From Trebonia sp035571275 (lineage in GTDB: Bacteria; Actinomycetota; Actinomycetes; Streptosporangiales; Streptosporangiaceae), in NCBI GenBank assembly GCA_035571275.1, contig DATMKQ010000466.1, positions 1 to 64,000 on the forward strand: a stretch of DNA of 64,000 bases. The letters are read 5' to 3'. The notes under the pieces were generated by a model. That model had not been told where the DNA came from. It saw only the letters and a program-made list of their open reading frames with translations, and searched no databases. Both the position numbers and the translations under genes were made by a program. Numbering within the stretch: position 1 is the first letter of the stretch; each line of letters begins with the position of its first letter. Positions 43,333 through 52,720 of the stretch are shown piece by piece.

Positions 43333-44970
43333 ATGCTCACCGGGCATCGGCCCGCAATGCGACGGCGCAAGCGTCGAAGTCGTGCGGCGCGTATTGCGGT
43401 CCCCCTCGCCATACCAGTGGCGTTGGGTGTGACTCTCGGGGTCATCATCGCGGTCTCGCAAGGATCGCACTCGACGTCGCTGCAGCAGTCGGCGTTCGGA
43501 AGGCACCATCACGGCGGCACCCCGACCGCCTCGGCCAGCGCTAGCCCCTCGGCGAGCGCCAGCGCCACGGCGAGCGGCTCGGCGAGCCCCTCGGCCAGCG
43601 GCGCCACGACAGTGGCACCGGCCGCCCAGTTCGCCAACGGCCAGATCGCCTCCTTCTCGCTCGGTGACGTAGCGACGGCACCGGTCGACGGCACAGGCGC
43701 CGCCATCAGCCTGACCCAGACGGCGGCGCAGGCCGCGACGTCCATGAACTGCACGATCGCGGTCCCGGCCAACCCGCTCAGCGCACAGGGTCTGGCGACA
43801 CCGTGGCAACTCGGTGACGGTTGCTCGATGGCCAACGCGGGCACAGAAGGCGCATTCGTCGAGGCGACCATCCTCGCGCCCAACGGCTCGCTGTCGGTCT
43901 ACAACCCGCTGGTGGTCACGGCGGGCACCCAGCCCGCGGTGACGCCGACCGCGCCGACGATCGCGGCGGGCTCCGCCGTGATCATCGACGTCGGCTTCAA
44001 CGGGACCAACCTGGTACTCGACGGCCCCGGCGCCCGGCAGGGCAACTGCGTCGACGCGCTCGGCCAGTCGGTCATCGGCCAGGTTTCCGCCTGCAACGCG
44101 GTGAACTTCTACCGCACCGCGAACGCGGACATCGCGCGCGGGACCCTCCAGGTCCCGGCGATCGGCACCGCTAGCGATGGCCAGGCGTGCCAGACTGTGC
44201 GCGACTTCGCCCTGATCGACCAGGACCAGAGCGACAACGTGGTCAGCCAGTACCTGATCAACGCCAACGGCCAGACCGCGCAGAACACCGCCGCGAACAA
44301 GGCGAGCCTGACCGGCGCGACGGTGCTCGTCAACGGCAGCGATGACGCGCTGCTCAGCGAGTTCGTGGACCCGGCCAACGGCTGCGCTCCGTTCACGGCC
44401 ACCGACCCGACCAACCCGAACGGCACGGCGCCCTCGCAGGCGCTGAACGAGCTCAGCGCGCGGATGAACCAGAAGGGCGTTATCGCGGTCGTCCCGCCGA
44501 ACGACGAGATGACGCTGGTCGGCGGCAACATGAGCATCGCCAAGACCAACGTCTACCGGTCGCTGGTGGACCAGCCTCTGCTGGCTGGCAACACCAACGC
44601 GGCCACGGTAGCGGCCGACTACTGCCAGAACATGGTGAACATCGCCCCGGCCAGGAACAACCTGGACCTCGCGAAGGACACCGCCTTTGGCACCCCGGTC
44701 GCGGCGATCGGCGACAACCTGGCCACGTTCCTCGGCAACCGGCTGTCGATGTCCTTCGTCAACCTGGGCTGCAGCAACTACGGCGTGACCAACCCGGTCA
44801 ACGTCACCCTCGACGGGAACGCCGTCGCGACCGCGGTCGCCTACACCCTGACCCAGCAGACGGCGACGGGCGCGACCGCGGCGGCACCGAACCCGATGGC
44901 CGGCCAAGGGACCGGTACGCAGGCGAACGGCTCGCGCCGCAACTTCTGGCAGAACCCCTCGGGCATGTAA
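43333..44970 (+). CDS. Secreted/anchored hypothetical protein, Ser/Ala-rich linker
   Basis: 545 residues; ATG at 43333 with GGAGGT 7 bp upstream. A basic N-terminus (MRRRKRRSRAARIA) leads into one membrane helix (VPLAIPVALGVTLGVIIAVS), then a Thr/Ser/Ala low-complexity linker (SASASPSASASATASGSASP) and a ~440-residue extracellular domain with several Cys residues (MNCTIAV, GDGCSM, GNCVDALG, SACNAV, DYCQNM, LGCSNYG). It is not recognised. The N-terminal anchor is shared with the small protein at 45276. A strong terminator follows. Confidence 0.8.
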   Translation: MLTGHRPAMRRRKRRSRAARIAVPLAIPVALGVTLGVIIAVSQGSHSTSLQQSAFGRHHHGGTPTASASASPSASASATASGSASPSASGATTVAPAAQFANGQIASFSLGDVATAPVDGTGAAISLTQTAAQAATSMNCTIAVPANPLSAQGLATPWQLGDGCSMANAGTEGAFVEATILAPNGSLSVYNPLVVTAGTQPAVTPTAPTIAAGSAVIIDVGFNGTNLVLDGPGARQGNCVDALGQSVIGQVSACNAVNFYRTANADIARGTLQVPAIGTASDGQACQTVRDFALIDQDQSDNVVSQYLINANGQTAQNTAANKASLTGATVLVNGSDDALLSEFVDPANGCAPFTATDPTNPNGTAPSQALNELSARMNQKGVIAVVPPNDEMTLVGGNMSIAKTNVYRSLVDQPLLAGNTNAATVAADYCQNMVNIAPARNNLDLAKDTAFGTPVAAIGDNLATFLGNRLSMSFVNLGCSNYGVTNPVNVTLDGNAVATAVAYTLTQQTATGATAAAPNPMAGQGTGTQANGSRRNFWQNPSGM

Positions 44971-45275
44971 GCCAGACCGACCGGACAACCCGCTCAACAA
45001 GCGCGGCGCGGCGGACCCAGGCCACCTGGGACCGCCGCGCCGCGCTTCATCGTGGGGAAAGACCCGTTTGGGACGGCGCGTCCAGGCTCGCCGCGTTCGT
45101 GTGCGTCGGCGTCGGCCAGGGCATCGCCACGCTGCGGGAAGCGCCCTGGCGGCAAGAGCGCCCATCTGCGCGCGATGTGACGGTTTCCGCCTGTTTTCGC
45201 TAACTGCTAGATAACAGCTTGGTATCAGAGTTAGTCTGGCCGCCGAGGGACCCAAAGGCGGTGGAGGTGGCCAGC
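44971..45275. other. Intergenic region with terminator
   Basis: About 305 bp without a gene: the terminator at 44999-45047, GC-rich sequence without motifs, then an AT-richer stretch (45190-45240, CTAGATAACAGCTTGGTATC) that probably holds the promoter of the next small gene. Confidence 0.55.
44999..45047 (+). terminator. Terminator after the secreted protein gene
   Basis: AAGCGCGGCGCGGCGG pairs perfectly with CCGCCGCGCCGCGCTT; inside it CCAGG and CCTGG also pair. It lies 29 bp after the stop at 44970. Confidence 0.88.
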
Positions 45276-45494
45276 GTGACGCTGATCCAGGGGGGCTTCG
45301 GCGACCGGGCGAGCGCGAGGCGGCGGGCACGGCGCCGCCGGACCGCACGGGCAGCCGCGCCGCTGCTGATCCCGCTGGCGCTGGCGCTGACCCTCGGCGT
45401 GATCCTCGCGGTGTCTTCCGCCACCCCCACGGCGCACGTCAACCAGCAGAATTCCGGCACCACAAGCACGAGCACGAGCACGCCGCGCCCGTGA
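45276..45494 (+). CDS. Short anchor-only paralogue of the 43333 protein
   Basis: 72 residues from a GTG at 45276 with GGAGG 7 bp upstream. RRRARRRRTARAAAPLLIPL and ALALTLGVILAVSSATPT match the N-terminal anchor of the 43333 protein closely, and it ends in NSGTTSTSTSTPRP, a truncated version of the low-complexity linker. The ~440-residue external domain is missing. Either a truncated gene duplicate or a functional small membrane protein. It converges on the second L,D-transpeptidase gene. Confidence 0.6.
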   Translation: MTLIQGGFGDRASARRRARRRRTARAAAPLLIPLALALTLGVILAVSSATPTAHVNQQNSGTTSTSTSTPRP

Positions 45495-45520
45495 CGTTCG
45501 CGGGCTTGCCGGAACGACCG

Positions 45521-46852
45521 TTAGCTCGCCAGGTAATTGTCTGGCACCGAGGTGCCTACCGGGGCGGTGGCCGAGTCCGCGGGAAGCGAGGACGGGCGGA
45601 CGAACGTGCTGCCGTTCGGGCCCGCCTCGACGGCCATGTGCAGGGCGCTGCCCTGCAGGTACTGGTTCCAGCCGAAGAACCATTCGGTCCAGCCGTCGTC
45701 CCAGTTGCCGGCCTTGGAACTGTTGGTGATCGTGATGGGGTCGCCGGGGATGGCCATCTGGTAGTAGGTCTGCGCGTCGGCTGGGGGCAGGTTCACGCAG
45801 CCGTGGCTCACGTTCGTGGTGCCCTGGTCGACGACCGACCAGGGTGCCGAGTGGTAGTAGTCGCCGCTGAACGTGAACCGCACCGCGTAGTACACAAGCT
45901 CGTTGTAGTAGCCGGGGCTGCCCTTCTTCCCACCGCCGATCATGCGGACCGGGTTGTTCTTCTGCACGGTGAGGTAGGTGCCGTCCGGTGTCGGCATCGT
46001 CGTCCGGCCCGTGCTGATGGGCCAGTCGTACTTCATCTTGCCGTTGACATAGATCAGCGTGTAATGCGCGGTCGTGCTCGCCACGGCGATCACCGACTGG
46101 CCGATGTTGAACGTCTGGGTCAGGGTGTGGGTGCCGAACATCCCATTGCCGCCCTCGACGCCGTTCAGGTGGCCAACGAAGCTGACCGCGGTGTCGGCGG
46201 GCCAGTAGTCGCGCGGGCGGAAGTCGAGTTGCTGATCGCCGTCCCAGTACCAAGCGCCGATCACCGGCTTTGAGGTCGTGAGCTGCAGCGACCGCTCGAC
46301 CGCCGCCTTGTTCGTGATCGGCTGGTCGAACGTCAGCATGATCGGCATGCCGACGCCGTAGGTGGCGCCCTGCCCCTCGTAGATCGTGGTCTGGAAGCTA
46401 CGTGCCGGCGTCAGCGTGCGGAACGTGCTGACCGCCTTGATCGGGTGCCCCTTGCCGTCTGAGCCGGTGACGGTCACCGTGTACGACTCGGCCGTGTCAA
46501 GCGCCCAGCTGCTGTGCCACGTCTGTCCGCCGCCGCTCATCGTGCCGCTCACCGGGTCGCCGCTGGTGCTGACGGAGACCTTGGCTATCTTGCCGCCGTC
46601 GATCGCGTCGACCGTGATGCCGTCCGACGGGTTCGCGTCTCTGGTGCCGGGAGCGGGAGTAATCCTCAGGTACTTGGCGACCGTCCCCGCCGTTTTGCCC
46701 GCCACCGCCTGCGCGTTCAGCTGGCTGGCCACCGGACTGCTGGCGCAGGCCGTAGCGAGCAGGCCAATCGCCGCGGCGAGCGCCACGGCGGCGACACGAC
46801 GTGCGGTCACGGGGGTTGGGCGGCCCGACGGTGTGCGGTGGTTGCCGTACAC
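45521..46852 (-). CDS. Lipoprotein L,D-transpeptidase (YkuD)
   Basis: 443 residues from a GTG at 46852 (AGGAGAGG upstream). A lipobox is visible (ALAAAIGLLATACASSP, Cys at about residue 36), so it is likely lipidated by Lgt. Two Ig-like domains (about 55-270) precede the YkuD domain with YVNGKMKYDWPISTGRTTMP and the catalytic motif NVSHGCVNLPPADA (C352). This is the Ldt type that forms 3-3 peptidoglycan crosslinks in actinobacteria. Motif is canonical, unlike the protein at 40424. Confidence 0.93.
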   Translation of the reverse strand: MYGNHRTPSGRPTPVTARRVAAVALAAAIGLLATACASSPVASQLNAQAVAGKTAGTVAKYLRITPAPGTRDANPSDGITVDAIDGGKIAKVSVSTSGDPVSGTMSGGGQTWHSSWALDTAESYTVTVTGSDGKGHPIKAVSTFRTLTPARSFQTTIYEGQGATYGVGMPIMLTFDQPITNKAAVERSLQLTTSKPVIGAWYWDGDQQLDFRPRDYWPADTAVSFVGHLNGVEGGNGMFGTHTLTQTFNIGQSVIAVASTTAHYTLIYVNGKMKYDWPISTGRTTMPTPDGTYLTVQKNNPVRMIGGGKKGSPGYYNELVYYAVRFTFSGDYYHSAPWSVVDQGTTNVSHGCVNLPPADAQTYYQMAIPGDPITITNSSKAGNWDDGWTEWFFGWNQYLQGSALHMAVEAGPNGSTFVRPSSLPADSATAPVGTSVPDNYLAS

Positions 46853-46882
46853 GGTGGATCCTCTCCTCGGGGGCAGCCCAGT

Positions 46883-48523
46883 TTATCCGTCCTGTGCGGC
46901 GCTGGCCGGCGTGTTGGCGGATCGCGCCCGCCGCTCCTGGAAGGCGCGGGCGGCGGCATAGGCGGCCGCGAGGATGGTCAGCGTGACGATGACGTACTCC
47001 GGCCAGGCTCCGACCCGGTCGGCGAGGGTCGTGTAGGTGATCAGCGGGACCCGTGCCTCGAGTTCGGCTTGCTGCCAGGTGCCGCTTTTCATGATGAGCT
47101 GCCCGTCCGGAGCGATGATCGCGCTGTAGCCGGTGGTGCTCGCGACGATGACGGCGCGGTCGTGCTCGACAGCGCGGATCCTTGCCATGGCGAGTTGCTG
47201 GCCGGTTTCCGCGGTGATCTCACCCAACCGCTCGTACGTGGCGTCATTGGTTTGCACGGTCAGCAGGTTGGCGCCTGCGGCGACCTCCGAGCGGACCAGG
47301 TCGTCGAAGCCGATCTCGTAGCAGATCACGTCGCCCAGCCTGATCTGGCCGACGTGGAACACCACCGCCGTGTGCCCGGGAACGTCGTCCACCGGCACCA
47401 GCTGGGTCAGCGAGGTGACCTTGCTGATCAGGCCGCGCAACGGGATGTACTCGCCGAACGGCACGAGCTGCCGCTTGACGTACATGGCTACAGGTCCCTT
47501 GCCGGGTTCCCAGAGCAAGCCGACGTTGCGCTGCGGATTCTGAAGCACGGCGCCGACGAGAATGGGCCGGTCGATCGTGGCGGCCGCGGCAGCGATCTGA
47601 GCGTAGACCTGCGGGTCCAGGGTGGGGTCGATGCTGGTGGAGTTCTCCGGCCAGATCACGAGGTCGGGGGCGGGCTGCGTACCGTTCTTGACCTGCTGCG
47701 CCAGCTTGTCCGTGGCCGCCGCGTGGTTGAGCGTGACCGTGTAGTCGATGTTGTTGAGCTCCCCGGTCAGCGTCCGCGCGCGCGGCACATCGCCCTGGAT
47801 CGCGGCGACCTCAGCCGTAGGGCTGCCGTGCGGGACCGGATCAAGCGGCAGGGCGGCGATGATGACGGCGAGCCCGGCCGCGGCGGCGAACGGCACGGCG
47901 GCGCGGCCAGCCCGCCACCGCTCACCGGACCGGAGGGACGGGCGGGTTGGGAGGGCGATGAACATCCAGGCGAGCGTTCCTCCGACCAGCGCGACTACGA
48001 AGGACAGCAGCGGCGCGCCGCCGATAGCGACCCATCCCTGCGTCGGCGCCCCGGCCTGGCTCATCGCCAGCCGGCCCCACGGGAAGCCGCCCCACGGCCA
48101 CCTATCGCGCAGCGCCTCGGCGGCGACCCACCAGCCGGCCACCCAGAGCGGCCAGAAGGGCAGCCTGAGCAGCACCCGCTGACCGATGGCGAGCACTCCG
48201 AGGATCACCGCGGAGGCGACGGCCAGGGCAACCCAGGCGAACCAGGCCACGTTGTCCACCCAGGCGAGGAGCGGGAGGAAGAAGGCGATGCCGAAGATCA
48301 GCCCGATGCAGAACGAGGCGCGCAGCGACCTGCCCAGAAGCGCTACCGCCAGCAGCGCCGGACCGGCCGCGGCCAGTGGCCATATCCCCGTCGGCGGGAA
48401 CGCGACGGCCAGCAGCAGGCCGCCTGCGACCGCGGTTGCCAGCGCCCAGCGCAGCCGCAGCCGCGGGCCTGACGGCTCCGTGGGCTGCGACGTTGTGGTG
48501 GCATCCGCCTGTACGGGGATCAC
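46883..48523 (-). CDS. lnt: Apolipoprotein N-acyltransferase
   Basis: 546 residues from a GTG at 48523, chosen because upstream in-frame sequence is AT-rich and unlike the family. Five to six N-terminal membrane helices are followed by a nitrilase-fold domain with the catalytic triad region: Glu in VIWPENSTSIDP, Lys in YVKRQLVPFGEYIPL and Cys in GDVICYEIGFDDL. It adds the N-acyl chain to lipoproteins after Lgt and signal peptidase II. The last helix (VIVTLTILAAAYAAARAF) precedes a basic tail. The neighbouring lipoprotein gene is 30 bp downstream. Confidence 0.94.
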   Translation of the reverse strand: MIPVQADATTTSQPTEPSGPRLRLRWALATAVAGGLLLAVAFPPTGIWPLAAAGPALLAVALLGRSLRASFCIGLIFGIAFFLPLLAWVDNVAWFAWVALAVASAVILGVLAIGQRVLLRLPFWPLWVAGWWVAAEALRDRWPWGGFPWGRLAMSQAGAPTQGWVAIGGAPLLSFVVALVGGTLAWMFIALPTRPSLRSGERWRAGRAAVPFAAAAGLAVIIAALPLDPVPHGSPTAEVAAIQGDVPRARTLTGELNNIDYTVTLNHAAATDKLAQQVKNGTQPAPDLVIWPENSTSIDPTLDPQVYAQIAAAAATIDRPILVGAVLQNPQRNVGLLWEPGKGPVAMYVKRQLVPFGEYIPLRGLISKVTSLTQLVPVDDVPGHTAVVFHVGQIRLGDVICYEIGFDDLVRSEVAAGANLLTVQTNDATYERLGEITAETGQQLAMARIRAVEHDRAVIVASTTGYSAIIAPDGQLIMKSGTWQQAELEARVPLITYTTLADRVGAWPEYVIVTLTILAAAYAAARAFQERRARSANTPASAAQDG

Positions 48524-48706
48524 CCACGCAGCGTAGCCCGTGCCGGAGCGCGACGCGAAGCGGGCATGTTGTCTATAAAGCGTGAACATGGCAATCCATT
48601 GCGTTATATTCGGACCCGCCAATGCCTCGTAGGGGGGGCATGCATATATCCGCTGGACTGTATAAAAGCGAGGTTTAAGCATGCATGCGTGTGATCGGAC
48701 TGAGTC

Positions 48707-49366
48707 ATGATCCATGTCCGTTATAAAGAGCTGTCGCCCGGCTTACACGGTAAGACGGAGCGTTCCGGCCGCGGTATCACGGTGTACCTACTGCCGGGGC
48801 TAACCGGGCGAGAGCGAAAGGCGGCGTTGCGCAGGCTCCGGCAGGAAGCGAGCCGTGGCCTCGGCCCCGAATTGCGTCGGCGCGATTTGGCGGTGGCCCT
48901 AGCCGCGGACCGCTTCCGCGTCGGGGTCAGGAATACCGCGGCGGTGGTAAGGCTGCACCCGGCGGGAAGCTTGCTGCCCGCCGCACTCGCCGCTGCCTTG
49001 ATGACGCTGTTCGTGCTCGCTCCCGTAGGCGCGAAGATGATGTGGTTCTCCCAGTCAGCGCCCGCCGGCGGTTTGCTTCCTGGCGGTGGCGCGCCCGCCG
49101 TCGCGCGTCCGCCGGTTCTCGTACACGGGAACCGGACGGCCGCTTCTGGTTCGGGCGAGCACCCGTCGGGTTGCAGGCAGGCTGGCGGCCGGGCCGATGA
49201 CGTGACCACTGGCGAGGATCCGGCGCTGCGCGCGGCCTGGAAGTGCTGGCGGCCCCTGCGGCGGGCAGGCAAACATGCGACCGGGCGGTCCCGGTGGTCG
49301 CGGCCCGTCCTGCCTGACAGACGGGCTGATCTCTACGGGGCGGTGATCTCGGTCGGCTCAGGTTAA
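48707..49366 (+). CDS. Hypothetical membrane protein with degenerate C-terminus
   Basis: 219 residues; ATG at 48707. The first ~110 residues look like a coding gene: MIHVRYKELSPGLHGKTERS, GRGITVYLLPGLTGRERKAA and one membrane helix (LLPAALAAALMTLFVLAPVG). The second half (from about residue 125) is rich in Arg, Gly and Pro and does not look like a folded domain, so a frameshift or a disordered tail is possible. Not recognised. It is divergent from lnt across an AT-rich 183-bp gap. Confidence 0.55.
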   Translation: MIHVRYKELSPGLHGKTERSGRGITVYLLPGLTGRERKAALRRLRQEASRGLGPELRRRDLAVALAADRFRVGVRNTAAVVRLHPAGSLLPAALAAALMTLFVLAPVGAKMMWFSQSAPAGGLLPGGGAPAVARPPVLVHGNRTAASGSGEHPSGCRQAGGRADDVTTGEDPALRAAWKCWRPLRRAGKHATGRSRWSRPVLPDRRADLYGAVISVGSG

Positions 49367-49432
49367 TCCAGCGCCTCCGCTCGCCCTCCGCCCGCCCTTC
49401 GCTAGCCTCCGCTCGCCCTCCGCCGGGGAGTA

Positions 49433-49503
49433 CCAGGGAATATTCGCCGCCAACGGTAACTTCGCCATGTCGGGATATTCCCTGGCAAGTATTTCCTGGC
49501 AAG
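49433..49503. promoter_or_regulatory. Repeat cluster upstream of EamA transporter
   Basis: CCAGGGAATATTC (49433-49445) and GATATTCCCTGG (49474-49485) form an inverted repeat, and TATTTCCTGGCAAG directly repeats the second arm (49490-49503). Three copies of one core in two orientations just before a transporter start suggest an operator. Confidence 0.45.
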
Positions 49504-49518
49504 GACGGCGGGACCCGA

Positions 49519-50499
49519 TTGAGCAGGCGTGGCGCGGCCCTGTTCGCGGCGATGGGTGTCATTTGGGGCATCCCGTACCTGTTGATCAAGGTCGCGGACG
49601 GCGGTGTCTCGGTGCCGGTGCTCGTCTGGTCGCGGGTCACCGTCGGCGCGCTCATCCTGGTGCCGATGGCGCTCGCTCAGGGAGCCTGGCGCGCTGAGCA
49701 GCGCGCTGTGCTGCTGCGGCACTGGCAGTGGCTCGTCGCGTACGCGGTGATCGAGATCGCCGGTCCGTGGGCGCTGCTGTCCACCGCCGAACGCCACCTT
49801 TCAAGCTCTACAAGCGGCCTGCTCGTCGCGTCGGTCCCGGCCATCGGGGCGCTGCTCGCCTGGTTGCTTGGCCGGTCGGCGCCGGGTCGCCGGCCGGCCG
49901 CGGCCGACCGGCTTACGCTGGTCCGGGTGGCCGGGCTGGCGCTGGGATTCGCCGGTGTCGCGCTGCTCGCCGGGCCCGGTGCTGGCCGGGGCGACCTGCT
50001 GGCCGATGCCGAGGTGCTGGCGACCGCGGTGGGCTACGCGGCGGGGCCGATCATCGCGAACCGCAAGCTCGGCGAGGTGCCTGGCATCGCCGCCAACGCG
50101 GTCTGCCTGGTCCTCGTGGCGATCGTCTACACCCCCGCGGCGGCGCTCACCTGGCCGCACGCGGTGCCGTCCGCCCAGGTGCTGGCCTCGCTCGCGGCAC
50201 TCGGCGCGGTCTGCACGGCCGCGGGCCTGGTTGGCTACTTCTGGCTGATCTCGGAGGTCGGCGCGGCGCGCGCCACGGTGGTCACTTACGTCAACCCCGC
50301 GGTGGCGGTCGCGCTCGGGGCAGCGGTTCTCGGCGAGCGGCTGACGCCCGCCATCGGCGTCTCTTTCGTCCTCATCCTGACCGGTTCGGTGCTAGCGACG
50401 CGCGCTCCGCGCCCGGTTAGCCCAGGGGCGGACCCGATAAGCTCGCCTGCCGCCGCGCCGGGTCGCACACGGCCCAGTGACCAGGCCCGAGGGATTTAG
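49519..50499 (+). CDS. EamA/DMT-family transporter
   Basis: 326 residues, apparently from a TTG at 49519 (MSRRGAALFAAMGVIWGIPY). Two EamA repeats, ten membrane helices: for example ALFAAMGVIWGIPYLLIKV, HLSSSTSGLLVASVPAIGAL, GYAAGPIIANRKLGEVPGIA and TVVTYVNPAVAVALGAAVLG. It is a drug/metabolite exporter of unknown substrate. The C-terminal ~30 residues are antisense to the end of the GGDEF gene (83-bp overlap). A repeat cluster upstream may regulate it. Confidence 0.9.
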   Translation: MSRRGAALFAAMGVIWGIPYLLIKVADGGVSVPVLVWSRVTVGALILVPMALAQGAWRAEQRAVLLRHWQWLVAYAVIEIAGPWALLSTAERHLSSSTSGLLVASVPAIGALLAWLLGRSAPGRRPAAADRLTLVRVAGLALGFAGVALLAGPGAGRGDLLADAEVLATAVGYAAGPIIANRKLGEVPGIAANAVCLVLVAIVYTPAAALTWPHAVPSAQVLASLAALGAVCTAAGLVGYFWLISEVGAARATVVTYVNPAVAVALGAAVLGERLTPAIGVSFVLILTGSVLATRAPRPVSPGADPISSPAAAPGRTRPSDQARGI

Positions 50500-51598
50500 C
50501 CCGGTACAGGGCGGCGTCCGCCTCGGCGACTATGGACGTGGCGCCTGTCGACGCCGCCGCGCGGTCGGCTATGCCGACGCAGGCGGACACGCCGACGCGC
50601 CCGCAGCGCAGCGGCACCGGCTGGTTCACCTCGGCCAGGATGTCCTCGGCGAGCACGATCATGCCGGATACGCCAGGCGAGGACTCGGCGAGCACGACGA
50701 ACTCGTCGCCGCCCATCCGCGCGGCCAGCGCCCCGTAGCGGAGCGCGACCCGTCCGATTCGCTCGGCCACCCTGACAAGAAGCTCGTCTCCGGCGTCGTG
50801 CCCGTACCTGTCGTTGACCGCCTTGAAACCGTCGAGGTCCAGGTAGCACAGGCCGATCCGGTTGCCGCCCCCGCTCTTGATGGCCGTGGCCAGCCTGCCG
50901 AATACGGCAACCCGGTTCGGCAGCCCGGTCAGCGGGTCATGCGTCGCCTGATGCCGAAGCCGCTCGCTGATGATCCGTTGTGCCTCGAGCTCCGCGCGCC
51001 GGATTGACTCTTGTTCCGCGAGCGTACGGTCGCGGAGCGCGCGGACGTAGCCGTTGGCGAGCGCCTCGGTGACCGCCGCGACGCGCTGCTCGAGGTTGCC
51101 AAGGCCGTAGGGCAGCCGTGCATAATCGGCGATTAGCTCGGGTAGCCGCAGGAGCAGCACGCGCAGGCTGCGCCCGAGCACGTCCTCACCGACGAAGTCG
51201 GCCTTGACCAGCGCGTGTCCCACGCCGGCCGCCCGGCCGGGGCCGAATGGAGTGCCGAGAATGATGAAGATGAGCTCAGCTGACTGCTCGGTCAGAACGC
51301 GGCTCGCGGTCGCGTGGTCCATCGGGATGCCTTCTCGGCCGCCTGCGGGCAGGTCGCCGTTGACCTGCAGCGCGGACAGCCACGCGCTGGCCAGTTGGCT
51401 GACCGGATCGTCGCCGCGGGGAAGCGGGGGCCAGTGCTCGGGTCGCGTGTCGCGCGGGCCGAATACCCTAGGTGTCGAGGCTGTGGAGCTGGGCCATGCA
51501 ACGCGCGGAAGGGGAGTACCCAGCACGGGCGGCTGCGCGGCGAGCGGAACGGCCATACGACCGTGTTGCCTCGCCCCGTTCAGAGCCGTCTCGGCCAT
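50417..51598 (-). CDS. GGDEF-domain diguanylate cyclase
   Basis: 393 residues from an ATG at 51598 (AGGAGCGC upstream). The N-terminal ~210 residues are an uncharacterised alpha-helical region (ADYARLPYGLGNLEQRVAAV) that probably senses or dimerises. The GGDEF domain (about 220-380) has HDPLTGLPNRVAVFGRLA, DLDGFKAVNDRYGHDAGDEL and the intact active site MGGDEFVVLAES, so it should make c-di-GMP. No EAL domain is present. No membrane helix or classical input domain is visible. Confidence 0.92.
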   Translation of the reverse strand: MAETALNGARQHGRMAVPLAAQPPVLGTPLPRVAWPSSTASTPRVFGPRDTRPEHWPPLPRGDDPVSQLASAWLSALQVNGDLPAGGREGIPMDHATASRVLTEQSAELIFIILGTPFGPGRAAGVGHALVKADFVGEDVLGRSLRVLLLRLPELIADYARLPYGLGNLEQRVAAVTEALANGYVRALRDRTLAEQESIRRAELEAQRIISERLRHQATHDPLTGLPNRVAVFGRLATAIKSGGGNRIGLCYLDLDGFKAVNDRYGHDAGDELLVRVAERIGRVALRYGALAARMGGDEFVVLAESSPGVSGMIVLAEDILAEVNQPVPLRCGRVGVSACVGIADRAAASTGATSIVAEADAALYRAKSLGPGHWAVCDPARRQASLSGPPLG

Positions 51599-51791
51599 GG
51601 TGCGCTCCTGTTCGGAACAGCAGAAACTAGCGATCAGTGGGGCTGAGCGTCACTATAGGCGATCTTATTTATACGGGTAGTGCTAATTCGAATAATCTGT
51701 GATCGAGCGTTCGCTGTGCGTTCCCAGCCGCCGTCCGCGCGCGGCCCGGGATTTCACCGCGTCGAGCAGTGGCGAGGAGTGGGTGCCTTAC

Positions 51792-52706
51792 ATGGTCAGT
51801 TCGGAAAACGAGCAGGTCACAGACGCCGATGCCGCCGCTCAGCAGGCAGCCGAAGTCGCGGTCGAGCTGACAGAAACCGATCAGCTTGAGGACAGACGCC
51901 GGCTGACCCTCGCGCTGAACGGCATCGCCCGCTCGGCGAGCAGGGTCGCTGGCCAGGGGAGCGGCATCGCCCGGCGCGGCACGGACCTGGCCAGACGCGG
52001 CAGCGGTATGGCCAGGGAGCGTGGCGGTGGCGCGGCCAAGCGCAGCGCCGCGGCGGTGCAGCGCGGAGCCTGGACGGCCCGCCACGGGGCCGGCTCGTTC
52101 GGGAACTGGCTCACCGCGCAGGTCGTGGCCATGGGGCCGCGGCTGACGATCAGGGATCAGGCGACGTTGCGCGCGCAGTTCCCCGGCCGTTCCGAGGATG
52201 AGATCGCGACCCTGCTGATCGAGCGCGCGGCCCGCGCCGCGGCGGCGGTAGGCGGCGCCACGGGGGCTTGGGCCGCGCTGCCTGTGCTGCCCGCTTTCCC
52301 CGCGGAAGTAGCGGCAGAGACGCTCGCGATCGTGGGGATCGAGATCAAGCTGGTCGCCGAGTTGCACGAGGCGTACGGGGTGCCCGCGACCGGCAGCCCC
52401 GGCGACCGGGCGCGCGCCTACATCGCGGCGTGGGCGCACCGGCGCGGCTTCTTCATGGTCCCTGGCGGCCTGCTGATTGTCGCTGGGTCACCGATGGCCA
52501 GGCAATTGCGGCGGCGGCTCACCGCCCGAGTGCGTCGTTCAACCTTCTCGCTGAGCCCGCTGTTCACCGGAGCCGTTGCCGGGGTCCTGCTCAACAGAAG
52601 GGAGACCAGAAGGCTTGGCCGCGACATCGTGGCGGATCTCCGCCGCCATCCGGTCATCACAGCCGAGCAGATACCCGGCCAGCCGCTGACCGATCCCCGT
52701 GACTAG
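51792..52706 (+). CDS. Hypothetical membrane-associated protein
   Basis: 304 residues from the ATG at 51792 (a GTG at 51783 is possible). The N-terminal third is rich in Arg/Gly/Ala with repeats of GSGIARRG, GTDLARRG and GSGMARERG. The remainder has ordinary composition: RLTIRDQATLRAQFPGRSED, a hydrophobic region VGGATGAWAALPVLPAFPAE, IVGIEIKLVAELHEAYGV, and FTGAVAGVLLNRRETRRLGR, which resembles actinobacterial proteins of unknown function with glycine-zipper-like C-terminal ends. Not recognised. Confidence 0.75.
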   Translation: MVSSENEQVTDADAAAQQAAEVAVELTETDQLEDRRRLTLALNGIARSASRVAGQGSGIARRGTDLARRGSGMARERGGGAAKRSAAAVQRGAWTARHGAGSFGNWLTAQVVAMGPRLTIRDQATLRAQFPGRSEDEIATLLIERAARAAAAVGGATGAWAALPVLPAFPAEVAAETLAIVGIEIKLVAELHEAYGVPATGSPGDRARAYIAAWAHRRGFFMVPGGLLIVAGSPMARQLRRRLTARVRRSTFSLSPLFTGAVAGVLLNRRETRRLGRDIVADLRRHPVITAEQIPGQPLTDPRD

Positions 52707-52720
52707 CCGCGGCCGGTCAG

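Noticed and set aside
49372..49427. GCTCGCCCTCCGCC direct repeats as a third copy of the dispersed element
   Set aside because: Composition is similar but the 60-bp core and its inverted ends are absent.
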